A stretch of 64,000 nucleotides of DNA from JAMZMI01 sp964353015 (GTDB lineage: Bacteria > Bacteroidota > Bacteroidia > Cytophagales > Cyclobacteriaceae). The translations under genes and the position numbers were made by a program. Under the pieces are notes generated by a model that searched no databases, had not been told where the DNA came from, and saw only the letters and a list, made by a program, of their open reading frames with translations. Below, piece after piece: positions 1-8,202 of this stretch (within the stretch, counting starts at the first letter, position 1; each line of letters starts with the position of its first letter). Where the stretch lies: positions 186,001 through 250,000 of the forward strand of contig CAYGUA010000001.1 in the NCBI GenBank assembly GCA_964353015.1, in the 5' to 3' direction.

Positions 1-580
1 TAGATTTCACTATTATGAGGGATACTCTATGGGTGAAGTAGTAATGCCAGTTCGCGTAATGAAATATTTGGGAGTGGAACAATTACTGATATCCAATGCA
101 GCAGGAAACATGAATTTAGCATGGAAAAAAGGAGAACTCATGTTACTGGAAGATCATATCAATTTGCAACCTGAAAATCCATTACGGGGACATGAAGCTT
201 CAAAATTTGGTTCTATTTTCACTGATATGAGTAGACCGTATGACCAGAAACTCAACCAAAAACTCATCAAAGCAGCTGATGAACTTAATATACCATTAAA
301 CTTAGGCGTATATGTAGCTGTAGCCGGACCTAGCCTGGAAACCCGCGCAGAATATAGATATTTAAAAAATGCTGGAGCGGATATAGTAGGTATGTCTACC
401 GTTCCTGAAGTCATTGCAGCCAATCAAATTGGTTTACCTGTTGCAGCCATATCTGTGCTTACAGATGATTGTGATCCCGATAATCTAGCACCGATAGACA
501 TTAACGAAATTATCAAAACAGCTATTTCAGCAGAGAATAATCTGATAGCGATTATTCATCAATTCTTGAAAACCAATTAA
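1..580 (+). CDS. purine nucleoside phosphorylase, 5'-truncated by window edge
   Basis: C-terminal 192 residues of a trimeric-type purine nucleoside phosphorylase (PNP/MTAP family), which cleaves purine (deoxy)nucleosides with phosphate to free base and ribose-1-phosphate in the cytosol (purine salvage). The reading frame is open from base 2, so the gene begins outside the window; the first ATG seen (base 29) is internal. Visible family motifs, in order: HYYEGY, SNAAGNMN, AGPSLETRAEYR, and GMSTVPEV, which contains the nucleoside-binding Met of this family. About 75-80 N-terminal residues are missing compared with the usual length near 270. The downstream nitroreductase gene starts 12 bases later on the same strand and may be co-transcribed. 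Confidence 0.93.
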   Translation, partial: RFHYYEGYSMGEVVMPVRVMKYLGVEQLLISNAAGNMNLAWKKGELMLLEDHINLQPENPLRGHEASKFGSIFTDMSRPYDQKLNQKLIKAADELNIPLNLGVYVAVAGPSLETRAEYRYLKNAGADIVGMSTVPEVIAANQIGLPVAAISVLTDDCDPDNLAPIDINEIIKTAISAENNLIAIIHQFLKTN

Positions 581-592
581 TTATCCCAAATT

Positions 593-1279
593 ATGACCGA
601 TAGCTCAAGAAAAAAAATTGGTAATCATTTTCATGTCCCATATAAATACCGTGAAGTTTCGGATCAAGAAAGACTAATAAAGTCTCAAGTTTTCTTTGAA
701 TTTATGGATCAAAGGAGGACTGTTCGCGACATCTCAAATCAGGCTGTGGATAGAATGGTCATCGAAAACATAATTAAAACAGCTTCAACTGCCCCTTCTG
801 GAGCACATAAACAGCCCTGGACATTTTGTGTAGTTGGAGATGCTGAGATAAAAAAGCAAATCAGAGAAGCCGCGGAAAAGGAAGAATATGATAGTTATAA
901 TGGACGCATGAGCGATCGATGGTTAAATGATTTACAACCAATGGCCACTGATTGGCATAAACCATTTCTGGAAAACGCACCATGGCTGATCGTAGTATTT
1001 AAACGTGTTTATGAAAAGGATGAGGATGAAAAACAAAATAATTACTACGTAAATGAATCTGTAGGAATAGCTTGTGGTTTATTGATTGCTGCGATACATC
1101 ATGCCGGATTAGTAACTGTTACTCATACGCCATCTCCTATGAACTTCCTCTCAAAAATACTGAACAGGCCTGATAATGAGCGACCATTTTTATTGCTTCC
1201 TGTTGGCTTGCCATCCAATAATGCATTCGTTCCTGAATTGAAAAGAAAAACAATCGATGAAATATCAGTTTTCTATTAA
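593..1279 (+). CDS. nitroreductase family flavoprotein (iodotyrosine deiodinase-like)
   Basis: 228-residue FMN-dependent nitroreductase-fold protein. Residues 35-90 hold the FMN-phosphate-binding signature (RRTVRDIS) and SGAHKQPWTF, the arrangement typical of the IYD/BluB-like branch of nitroreductases. The C-terminal part (residues 150-200: ESVGIACGLLIAAIHHAGL and LLPVGLP) is also standard for the family. It probably reduces a small organic substrate with NAD(P)H; the substrate cannot be read from sequence. Iodotyrosine or other halotyrosine deiodinase activity is possible from the subfamily resemblance only. It follows the purine nucleoside phosphorylase gene by 12 bases and may share its transcript. 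Confidence 0.9.
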   Translation: MTDSSRKKIGNHFHVPYKYREVSDQERLIKSQVFFEFMDQRRTVRDISNQAVDRMVIENIIKTASTAPSGAHKQPWTFCVVGDAEIKKQIREAAEKEEYDSYNGRMSDRWLNDLQPMATDWHKPFLENAPWLIVVFKRVYEKDEDEKQNNYYVNESVGIACGLLIAAIHHAGLVTVTHTPSPMNFLSKILNRPDNERPFLLLPVGLPSNNAFVPELKRKTIDEISVFY

Positions 1280-1326
1280 GATGGCAGAATATTTCAGTAA
1301 GATGGCAGGATTGTGCTTTTAAAAGA

Positions 1327-1548
1327 CGCCTTTATTTGATAATACGGCACATTAATATCGTCCTAATGTCTGATTTCAAAAGGCGGAAAAACAATTGAAA
1401 AACTAAAAATTGGCAGAATTTAGAAGTGATTTGGCAGTAGAGATAATGTAGACCGCCCTACTTTTGGGTTATAGTTTCTGAGTAAGATCAGAAATCTTGT
1501 CTATAGCTGGTTGGGACCCTGGAATTTTATTCCAGGGTTATTTTTTTT
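1327..1548 (+). ncRNA. candidate structured RNA or leader upstream of a secreted-protein gene
   Basis: No coding frame is supported between 1280 and 1588. The stretch contains a nested hairpin: CGCCTTT (1327-1333) pairs with AAAGGCG (1379-1385), and inside it ACATTA (1349-1354) pairs with TAATGT (1364-1369). It ends in a strong intrinsic terminator (1516-1548). Two pairs of TGGCAG (1282/1303 and 1411/1432), each spaced 21 bases apart, flank the hairpin. This could be an independent small RNA or an attenuated 5' leader of the gene at 1589. No named RNA family is recognised. Confidence 0.25.
1516..1548 (+). terminator. intrinsic terminator
   Basis: A perfect 10-bp stem (ACCCTGGAAT / ATTCCAGGGT) with a 3-base loop, followed by TATTTTTTTT. 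It lies 41 bases before the start codon of the secreted protein gene, so it terminates either read-through from the nitroreductase gene or a short RNA made from 1280-1515. Confidence 0.85.
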
Positions 1549-1588
1549 ATGGGAATTCTGTAAATTGATATATTCTAACCCCAATCAT

Positions 1589-2212
1589 ATGAAATCATTA
1601 GCCGCCTTATTTCTTCTGTTCCTTAGTTTACTTACTTCAGCTCAATCTGGTAATTCATTAGAATTGGCAAATTCTGGTAAACCAAAATTCCCCATTGAAT
1701 CAGGAAAGATCGTTTATAAAATTACCGGAGGAGCATCCGGCACGGCCACCTTATACATAGATCGTAATGGCTGGCGTCAGATTTTCATAAAGGAAATTAC
1801 GTTTGAAAGATTTGGTATGTCAAGTACTGAGCGAACCATTGAATATATTGATGGAAATACTACCTATAAAGCCAATTTAGATTCTAAAAAAGGATTGATA
1901 AAGGTAGACTCACGTTGGTCAAATTTGATAAGCTACAACTCACCAGCAGAAATATCAGGTATTATTTTGGAAGATGATGGAGCAACGCCTAATGGAGACA
2001 CTACCCTGCTCAACCATGAGTTGAAAATATGGGAATATAGCAACGGAGCTCGAAAAAACATCTGGGAATGGAACGGGATTGTTTTTAAGGAGGACAAATC
2101 ACTTGGTGATTTGTCCTACATAATGACAGCTCAAAGCTTCATTAAAAATGAAGCGATATCAGAAGACGTATTTGAATTACCGGATGAAATAGAGTGGAAA
2201 ACGCTTAAATGA
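1589..2212 (+). CDS. hypothetical secreted protein
   Basis: 207-residue protein of unknown function. The ATG at 1589 was chosen because it gives a clean signal peptide (MKSLAALFLLFLSLLTSAQS, cleavage expected after SAQ or nearby). A longer frame from 1511 would run through the upstream terminator hairpin and is unlikely. The mature part is beta-rich with no Cys and no recognised motif. The 3' end overlaps the convergent flavoprotein gene by 8 bases. Likely periplasmic or outer-surface. Confidence 0.75.
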   Translation: MKSLAALFLLFLSLLTSAQSGNSLELANSGKPKFPIESGKIVYKITGGASGTATLYIDRNGWRQIFIKEITFERFGMSSTERTIEYIDGNTTYKANLDSKKGLIKVDSRWSNLISYNSPAEISGIILEDDGATPNGDTTLLNHELKIWEYSNGARKNIWEWNGIVFKEDKSLGDLSYIMTAQSFIKNEAISEDVFELPDEIEWKTLK

Positions 2213-3689
2213 TAATTAGATCTTTATATCCACCATTCTCATAAGTTTTGCAAGTCATCGCATTCCTTAAAACCGCTGGTTTTAGCATTGATTTTCCAAG
2301 AAGCATTCTGCCGCATTCCTGAATACCTTCAATGATCGAAGGATGAGGATGTATAAGCTCTGCTAATTCCTGCATTCCCTTATCCATTGAAATCAAAAGA
2401 GCAACAGCCTGGATGGCACTAGAAGCGTGCTCACCAACCACTCTCATCCCCAATATCTTTTGATTCTCATCATTTGACACAAGAATCTTAATGAAACCTT
2501 GAGTATTTCTCATGGCGATGGCTCTCGGAATGCATGAATAATCAACGCTTACTACCTTATAAGGAAGTCCTTGTTGCTGAGCCTGAATTTCATTCATACC
2601 AACTCCTGCAACTTCGGGATGTAAAAACATGATTGACGAGATATTCTCATAAACTAAATCGCGCTCCGGTTTACCGTATATTCTTTCTATGGCAAAACGT
2701 CCTTCCAGCTCACCAACATTTACCAGGGATATATCTGCGGTAATATCTCCAACTGCATAGATATTGTCTACTGTCGTTTTAGTATTATCATCTTTGATTC
2801 CTCGGCTGTCGATTTCGATTTTCACTGATGGATCGAATAGCCCATTGTAGTTTGGCACTCGACCAACTGAAACTAGCGCTTTTTCCACTCGAAAAACCTC
2901 TTTTGAACCATCTGTATACTCCAAGGTATAAACCACCATTTCATTCTCAATTTTCATGTCTATTAATTGAGAATTACGATGAATAAGCACATTCTTTGAT
3001 TCCAGATTTCGCTCAATTACCCTTACAACATCTTCATCTTCAAATGGTAAAATGCGATCACCTTTATCAATTAGATGAACTTTGGTTTTACCAAAATTTG
3101 AAAAAATAGTAGCAAATTCACAGCCTATAACTCCTGCCCCAACGATCACCATACTTTTGGGGAATTCCTCCAATTTATCTAGTCCGTCGCTTGTGAAAAC
3201 ATGTTCTTCATCTATTGGCAAATTAGGCAGCTTTCTAGGTATGCTACCTGTAGCTAGAATGATGTTATCAGCCTCAATGATTTTAGTTTCATTGATCGTT
3301 CTGATTTCAACCTTATGATTTTCAATCACTTTCGCATTGCCAAGTATAAAATCTAAGTGGTTTCCAGCTCCTGAGACATTAATGTTTTGCATATGATGCT
3401 CAAGTTGAGACATCCTTTCATTGATTGCTTCCCTCACTTCCGCCTTCAGGCTTGAAAAACTAAATTGGGTATTCTGAAGGTTGAAGGATTTATTGTGTTT
3501 GCGTAAAGAAGCAGCTTCTCGGCTCAGTTCCCACCATGTTTTACTCCATAAGGCACCATGATGAATGCCCGCGCCTCCTATTTGTTTTTTCTCAATGAGC
3601 AACACCTTTTTGTGGAAATCTATTGCGCGCATGGCAGCCGCATATCCAGCTGGTCCGGCACCTATTACGCAAACATCATATTTAGTCAT
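2205..3689 (-). CDS. lipoamide-dehydrogenase-like FAD/NAD(P) oxidoreductase lacking the redox cysteines
   Basis: 494-residue two-dinucleotide-fold flavoprotein of the dihydrolipoyl dehydrogenase / soluble transhydrogenase / mercuric reductase superfamily. Seen: FAD-binding GAGPAGYAAAMR (residues 10-21), NAD(P)-binding GAGVIGCEFA (about 175-185), the second FAD motif YAVGDI, and a C-terminal dimerisation domain with HPHPSIIEG in place of the usual HxHPT active-site His motif. The region that normally carries the CxxxxC disulfide reads GGAGIHHGALWSK, so both redox cysteines are absent. It therefore cannot work as a classical disulfide reductase and may instead be a transhydrogenase, a diaphorase or an enzyme of unknown function. 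Cytosolic. Divergent from the gene at 3891. Confidence 0.85.
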   Translation of the reverse strand: MTKYDVCVIGAGPAGYAAAMRAIDFHKKVLLIEKKQIGGAGIHHGALWSKTWWELSREAASLRKHNKSFNLQNTQFSFSSLKAEVREAINERMSQLEHHMQNINVSGAGNHLDFILGNAKVIENHKVEIRTINETKIIEADNIILATGSIPRKLPNLPIDEEHVFTSDGLDKLEEFPKSMVIVGAGVIGCEFATIFSNFGKTKVHLIDKGDRILPFEDEDVVRVIERNLESKNVLIHRNSQLIDMKIENEMVVYTLEYTDGSKEVFRVEKALVSVGRVPNYNGLFDPSVKIEIDSRGIKDDNTKTTVDNIYAVGDITADISLVNVGELEGRFAIERIYGKPERDLVYENISSIMFLHPEVAGVGMNEIQAQQQGLPYKVVSVDYSCIPRAIAMRNTQGFIKILVSNDENQKILGMRVVGEHASSAIQAVALLISMDKGMQELAELIHPHPSIIEGIQECGRMLLGKSMLKPAVLRNAMTCKTYENGGYKDLIII

Positions 3690-3737
3690 GGTCAGAACAT
3701 ATTTTAATTTTATAATCTAGCGAAAATATTATCAATC

Positions 3738-3754
3738 GTGAAGTTTGACTTCAC
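3738..3754. promoter_or_regulatory. perfect inverted repeat in divergent promoter region
   Basis: GTGAAGT-TTG-ACTTCAC, a perfect 7-bp dyad with a 3-base centre. It sits between the divergently transcribed flavoprotein gene (start 3689) and outer-membrane protein gene (start 3891). No T-run follows on either strand, so an operator is more likely than a terminator. The cognate regulator is unknown. Confidence 0.5.
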
Positions 3755-3890
3755 AATAAAGGTTTCTATTTGAAAAAATGATCCTATAATTACAATATAA
3801 GTTCAGACCATTTCGGAAATTCAAAGCTTCAATTGCTCCGCGATTTTCGAATTGATTATCTTGGTACTTTCAATTAATTCAATTTATCAA

Positions 3891-4568
3891 ATGCCCCAAA
3901 AATCGATTTTTTCAGCGTTTCTAATCATTATTCTGATTCATTATTCAAGCTTAGCACAAGATTTGAATTTCATTGCAAGAGGAAATGTGGGCATTGGATT
4001 TAATTATATCTCACAAGACTTTAAAGGAATAAAAACTTTTTATAGTCCCGGTGGTGGATTGGGTGCTGAAATAGGTCTGGAAGGTGCGATGAAAAATGAT
4101 GTTTTCTGGTATGGTACCTTAGGAATGACAGTGAATCTGAATTTCCATTATGAAGAAGTAAATGGAGTTACCACAAAAACCTCATATTCATGGAATAAGA
4201 AATTTATCACCGCTGGGGCAAATAAATTCTTTGACTTAAGAAATCAAAATATTACTGAATTTCAGGCAGGTGGTGGACTCATCTTTGGTATACCCGGCAC
4301 GCTGAGAACAACAGAAAATAACATTTACAATGGTCGAATTAATTATAGTCTGGCACTAGGAGCTCAAATCCATACAGGCTTGACACTTGATATTTATGAT
4401 AAGTTCTTACTCAGACCTGAAATTAGATACAGATTTATCAGATACAATAGTAAGTCTTATACCAGAGGTGATATTAAAGATTTGGATCCGGAATTAAGAA
4501 AGGCAAGAGCTGATGGGCTCGATATCTCTTTGAGTATTATCAAGACAATCAGAAGCGGTAGAAGATAA
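3891..4568 (+). CDS. outer-membrane beta-barrel-like secreted protein
   Basis: 225-residue protein. The ATG at 3891 is preferred over the upstream TTG at 3852 because it starts an ordinary signal peptide (PQKSIFSAFLIIILIHYSSLAQ). The rest alternates Gly/aromatic-rich strands (GNVGIGFNYIS, GGLGAEIGLEG, GGGLIFGIPG, RPEIRYRFIRY), the pattern of small Bacteroidota outer-membrane beta-barrels. Exact function unknown. It converges with the histidine operon, leaving only 5 bases between stop codons. Confidence 0.75.
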   Translation: MPQKSIFSAFLIIILIHYSSLAQDLNFIARGNVGIGFNYISQDFKGIKTFYSPGGGLGAEIGLEGAMKNDVFWYGTLGMTVNLNFHYEEVNGVTTKTSYSWNKKFITAGANKFFDLRNQNITEFQAGGGLIFGIPGTLRTTENNIYNGRINYSLALGAQIHTGLTLDIYDKFLLRPEIRYRFIRYNSKSYTRGDIKDLDPELRKARADGLDISLSIIKTIRSGRR

Positions 4569-4573
4569 TTCAA

Positions 4574-5170
4574 TTATTTCTTGTGTCTTTGCTCAAGCAC
4601 TTCAATCACATCTTTTAATGATAGATTTTTGTGTGCAAGCAGTACCATGAGATGAAAAAGCAAATCGGCAGACTCACTTTTTAGAAGATCAATGTTGTCA
4701 TCCATAGCCTCAATAACTACTTCTACGGCCTCTTCTCCCACTTTTTGAGCTACTTTATTTACACCCTTTGCAAATAAACTGCTTGTATATGAGGAATCTG
4801 GACTACTATTTTTTCGCTCTTCTATTACTTCAGTGAGATAGCTTAGGAATTGAAAAGGATCAGCGTTCGTTTCATTGAAACAGGTATCTGCTCCTGTGTG
4901 ACATGCGGGACCAACAGGATTAGCTTTTATCAATAAAGTGTCTTTATCACAATCAGCAATGATTTCTTTCACAAAAAGAAAATTACCAGATGTTTCGCCT
5001 TTGGTCCATAACCTGTTTTTAGTACGACTGAAAAACGTCACTTTACCAGACTCTTTCGTAGTAGCCAAAGCTTCTTCATTCATGTATCCCAGCATCAATA
5101 CTTTACCAGTAATTTGATCCTGAATGATGGCAGGAACCAAGCCATTTCCTTTATTAAAATCCAAATCCAT
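4574..5170 (-). CDS. hisIE: bifunctional phosphoribosyl-AMP cyclohydrolase / phosphoribosyl-ATP pyrophosphatase
   Basis: 198-residue fusion enzyme for steps 2 and 3 of histidine biosynthesis. The N-terminal PRA-CH domain (about 1-105) shows the metal/catalytic cysteine region CHTGADTCF and the DCDKD metal site. The C-terminal PRA-PH domain (about 110-198) shows KVGEEAVEVVIEA, the MazG-like metal-binding helix. The start codon overlaps the hisF stop (TAATG), indicating translational coupling. Last gene of the hisH-A-F-IE run. Cytosolic. Confidence 0.97.
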   Translation of the reverse strand: MDLDFNKGNGLVPAIIQDQITGKVLMLGYMNEEALATTKESGKVTFFSRTKNRLWTKGETSGNFLFVKEIIADCDKDTLLIKANPVGPACHTGADTCFNETNADPFQFLSYLTEVIEERKNSSPDSSYTSSLFAKGVNKVAQKVGEEAVEVVIEAMDDNIDLLKSESADLLFHLMVLLAHKNLSLKDVIEVLEQRHKK

Positions 5171-5925
5171 TATAACCTTATTGGAATATCTAATTTATTG
5201 AGTTGAGCCTTCAGATGGCTAATTTCTACTTCTTTGTAATGAAAAATACTTGCAGCTAAAGCCGCATCTGCCTTTCCGGCTACAAATATATCCTGAAAAT
5301 GTTGCTCAGTTCCTCCACCTCCGGAAGCAATGACTGGAATAGACAAAGTCTCTGAAATCAATCTGGTTAATTCTAGAGCGAAACCAGCTTTGGTTCCGTC
5401 ATGATCCATGGAAGTAAGCAAGATTTCGCCAGCACCTCTATTTTCTACCTCCTTAGCCCACTCCAATGTTTTTAAGGTTGTAGGCTTTGTGCCACCATGT
5501 GTATGAACCAAGTCAACACCATCTACATCTCTGGTGTCAATGGCCACAACAATGCATTGAGATCCAAATTCCTGTGCCAATTCATTGATCAAATCCGGAT
5601 TTTTTACCGCTGATGAATTAATTGATACCTTGTCTGCACCTGCATCAAGTAATGCTTTCACATCTTCAACCGAGCTAATACCACCACCGACAGTAAAAGG
5701 AATATGAACTGCTTCAGCCACATGTTTTACTAATTCTACTAATGTTTTTCGTTTCTCAAGTGTGGCTGAAATATCTAAAAAGACCAACTCGTCAGCCCCT
5801 TCTTGTGCATATCGTGCGGCTAATTCAACAGGATCGCCCGCATCACGCAAATCCACAAAATTGACGCCCTTTACAGTGCGACCGTCTTTGACATCCAGGC
5901 AGGGTATGATTCTTTTTGTGAGCAT
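5170..5925 (-). CDS. hisF: imidazole glycerol phosphate synthase, cyclase subunit
   Basis: 251-residue (beta-alpha)8 barrel that uses ammonia delivered by HisH to convert PRFAR to imidazole glycerol phosphate and AICAR. The catalytic Asp11 is in IPCLDVKDG; the second catalytic Asp lies in VVAIDTRD. Both phosphate-binding motifs (GGGISS and SGGGG) are present, and the length is normal. It is one base from hisA and overlaps hisIE by one base, so the subunits are made from one transcript. Confidence 0.98.
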   Translation of the reverse strand: MLTKRIIPCLDVKDGRTVKGVNFVDLRDAGDPVELAARYAQEGADELVFLDISATLEKRKTLVELVKHVAEAVHIPFTVGGGISSVEDVKALLDAGADKVSINSSAVKNPDLINELAQEFGSQCIVVAIDTRDVDGVDLVHTHGGTKPTTLKTLEWAKEVENRGAGEILLTSMDHDGTKAGFALELTRLISETLSIPVIASGGGGTEQHFQDIFVAGKADAALAASIFHYKEVEISHLKAQLNKLDIPIRL

Positions 5926-5926
5926 A

Positions 5927-6640
5927 TTAAAATTGTACTAATTGATCCAATTTGATTCGTCCTTCATAAAACGCTTTACCTACAATCGCACCGGAAAGAC
6001 CATTTTTTCTTAATTCAACCAAGTCGTTGTAATCTGTTACTCCTCCGCTGGCAATTAATTTTAATTGGGGAAACTGTGCCAATATTTTACTGTAAAGATC
6101 AAAAGAAGGTCCTTGAAGTGCGCCATCTTTTGAAATATCTGTACAGATAACTTCACCAATTCCACTAGCTATGAAATCTTCCAAATATTCAAACAAATCT
6201 AAACCCGACGATTCCTGCCAACCTGAAACCATCACTTTCTCATCCAACACATCGGCCCCAAGAATGATTTTATCGCTTCCAAATTCTTCAATCCAACTTT
6301 TAACCAAATCAGGATCTTTAGCCGCTATACTACCAGCTGTCACTTGTTTAGCTCCAGCGTTCAATACTTTATCAAGATCTTCACGCGTTTTTACTCCTCC
6401 ACCAAAATCAACATGTAGATTCGTATTATCTGTAATGGTTTTTAAAACCCCTAAATTAACCACATGGCTAGCCTTAGCGCCATCTAAATCTACTAGATGA
6501 AGACGTCTGATACCTGCTCGTTCAAATTGCTGGGCTACTGCCATTGGATCATCGGCATATTGTTTGACCTGAGCATAATCACCCTTTGTCAGCCGCACGC
6601 ATTTTCCACCGATGATGTCTATTGCTGGAATAATGTCCAT
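5927..6640 (-). CDS. hisA: ProFAR isomerase (phosphoribosylformimino-AICAR ribotide isomerase)
   Basis: 237-residue (beta-alpha)8 barrel catalysing the Amadori isomerisation of ProFAR to PRFAR, step 4 of histidine synthesis. The general-acid/base Asp8 (IIPAIDIIGG) and the partner Asp in ILGADVLD are present, with phosphate-binding FGGGVKT and ASGGVTD loops. Homologous to the neighbouring hisF, as expected. The start lies 1 base after the hisH stop. Confidence 0.98.
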   Translation of the reverse strand: MDIIPAIDIIGGKCVRLTKGDYAQVKQYADDPMAVAQQFERAGIRRLHLVDLDGAKASHVVNLGVLKTITDNTNLHVDFGGGVKTREDLDKVLNAGAKQVTAGSIAAKDPDLVKSWIEEFGSDKIILGADVLDEKVMVSGWQESSGLDLFEYLEDFIASGIGEVICTDISKDGALQGPSFDLYSKILAQFPQLKLIASGGVTDYNDLVELRKNGLSGAIVGKAFYEGRIKLDQLVQF

Positions 6641-6641
6641 G

Positions 6642-7232
6642 TTACAATTTCAAAAAGTTCTCTAAAATAAGCATTCCTGAATCGGCGCTTTTCTCCGGAT
6701 GTGCCTGCACTGCGTAATAATTATTCTTCTGAATTGCAGCGCTAAAAGGTAAAACATAATCACAAGTAGCGATAGTTTGCTCACATTGAGGCACATAATA
6801 ACTGTGCACAAAATAGATATAACTATTATTGGCTATTCCATTAAACAATGGTGATTTCAAATCTGATATATTATTCCAACCCATATGAGGAACTTTGATT
6901 CCCGGATTATTTCGAAATCTGACCACTTTTTCTGGTATGATACCAATGCATTCTGTGTTGTTCTCCTCACTCCATGCGCACATTAACTGCATTCCCAGAC
7001 AAACGCCCAAAAACGGCTGATTGAGGTTTTTAAGCACCTCCACCAAACCAGCTTCTCTAAGGCTCTTCATCGCTGTGCTAGCCTCCCCTTGTCCGGGAAA
7101 AATCACCTTGTCGGCAGATCTAATTTCGTCTGGATCATCAGTAAGGATCGGCTGTTCTACGCCTAATCTGCTTAATGCAAATTTCACAGATTGAATATTG
7201 CCAGCATTGTATTTAACTATTGCTACTTTCAT
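6642..7232 (-). CDS. hisH: imidazole glycerol phosphate synthase, glutamine amidotransferase subunit
   Basis: 196-residue class I glutaminase that feeds ammonia to HisF. The nucleophile Cys is in GVCLGMQLM and the His/Glu of the triad in VQAHPEKS. The ATG at 7232 (MKVAIVKYNAGN) is chosen because it matches the family N-terminus; a longer frame would run back through the upstream terminator. It is the first gene of this four-gene run. The hisG, hisD, hisC and hisB functions are not in the window. A terminator-like hairpin ends only about 7 bases before the start codon. Confidence 0.97.
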   Translation of the reverse strand: MKVAIVKYNAGNIQSVKFALSRLGVEQPILTDDPDEIRSADKVIFPGQGEASTAMKSLREAGLVEVLKNLNQPFLGVCLGMQLMCAWSEENNTECIGIIPEKVVRFRNNPGIKVPHMGWNNISDLKSPLFNGIANNSYIYFVHSYYVPQCEQTIATCDYVLPFSAAIQKNNYYAVQAHPEKSADSGMLILENFLKL

Positions 7233-7238
7233 TGGAAA

Positions 7239-7267
7239 TAAAAAAGGCTGTGAGAAAACCCACAACC
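7239..7267 (-). terminator. intrinsic terminator between phenylalanine hydroxylase and hisH
   Basis: On the minus strand GGTTGTG (7267-7261) pairs with CACAGCC (7252-7246), with one G-U pair, followed by TTTTTTATTT. It follows the phenylalanine hydroxylase stop by about 50 bases and ends about 7 bases before the hisH ATG. It either terminates the upstream gene or acts as an attenuator for the his run. Confidence 0.7.
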
Positions 7268-7315
7268 GAACGAAAGTCCAAAGTTATGAACCTTCCGCTA
7301 AGCTGTCATCGAAAA

Positions 7316-8041
7316 TCAGCCTCTTTTTTGAAGGATCAACTTTAAAGTTTCTTTTACTTCAGGAATGCTGTAATATAATTGATCATAAGAATCAATAATG
7401 AAATATTGAGTCTGAAAAACATCTTTCCTGTAAGGGGTATTCATAATTTTGGTAACATTAAATTCATGATGCTCAGGTTGCGTTGAAAGGCAATATTTCG
7501 TTTCACCTGCTGAGGATAGAATGCCTGCACCATAAATTCTGAGTTGACCGTGCTCTCTGATCAAACCGAATTCCACTGTAAACCAATAAATTCTAGATAA
7601 AAGCTCTATGGCATGATCATCACCAACATACTCCAACCCTATGTGACTAAGCTCCTCAAGAAAATTAACAAAATGCTGATTAGTCAATAAGGGCACGTGG
7701 GCAAATACATCATGAAACATGTCAGGCTCTTCCAGATAATCTAGTTCCTTCATCTTTCGCAACCAGGTTGTGGCTGGAAAATATCGGTTGGACATTAACT
7801 CAAAGAATGTGAAATCTGGAACTATACCCGGCACCACGGCTAGCTTCCAGCCAGTTAATTCCTTAAGGATTCTATTGGTTTCCCTGAAAACAGGGATTCT
7901 TTCTGCTTCAAAATTGACTTTGGATAAGCCTTCTAAAAAAGCTTCACTTGCGGCTGTTGGTAAATTTTGAATCTGACGATCATACAACAACTTCCAAACC
8001 TGAAAATCTTCCGTATTGTAGTTATCGTAAATCTGTTGCAT
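7316..8041 (-). CDS. phhA: phenylalanine 4-monooxygenase (aromatic amino acid hydroxylase)
   Basis: 241-residue non-haem iron, tetrahydropterin-dependent hydroxylase converting phenylalanine to tyrosine. Iron ligands are visible as His110 and His115 (FHDVFAHVP) and Glu157 (WFTVEFGL), in the order of the AAAH family. The length corresponds to the catalytic core only, as in bacterial monomeric enzymes without the regulatory ACT domain. A promoter -7 element overlaps a palindrome just upstream (8058-8071). It ends before the terminator that precedes hisH. Cytosolic; tyrosine supply or phenylalanine catabolism. Confidence 0.95.
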   Translation of the reverse strand: MQQIYDNYNTEDFQVWKLLYDRQIQNLPTAASEAFLEGLSKVNFEAERIPVFRETNRILKELTGWKLAVVPGIVPDFTFFELMSNRYFPATTWLRKMKELDYLEEPDMFHDVFAHVPLLTNQHFVNFLEELSHIGLEYVGDDHAIELLSRIYWFTVEFGLIREHGQLRIYGAGILSSAGETKYCLSTQPEHHEFNVTKIMNTPYRKDVFQTQYFIIDSYDQLYYSIPEVKETLKLILQKRG

Positions 8042-8057
8042 TTCATTGGAATGTTTG

Positions 8058-8071
8058 AGTACAAATGTACT
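8058..8071 (-). promoter_or_regulatory. -7 promoter element inside a palindrome, phenylalanine hydroxylase
   Basis: On the minus strand TACATTTG (8069-8062) matches the Bacteroidota -7 box TAnnTTTG. It lies inside the perfect dyad AGTACA-TT-TGTACT (8071-8058). The initiation point would be about 15-20 bases before the start codon. No convincing -33 TTTG was found at the right distance, so the promoter call is moderate. The dyad could be a repressor site. Confidence 0.45.
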
Positions 8072-8202
8072 AATAATGCTCAGTCGAATGTTTTAATAAT
8101 TGATGAGTGGTCGATAGCTTTACTAGCTTAAAGCTGATTTCAAATTAGAATTACAACCATTATTATATACATGTTTTCATCTGAAATTAATTCAAATATC
8201 AA

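Noticed and set aside
1300..1320. Sigma-54-type promoter (TGGCAG ... GC)
   Set aside because: The spacing between the GG and GC dinucleotides is one base short of the -24/-12 consensus and no sigma-54 activator is nearby.
1511..1588. N-terminal extension of the secreted protein from 1511
   Set aside because: It would translate the terminator hairpin, and the internal ATG at 1589 gives a proper signal peptide.
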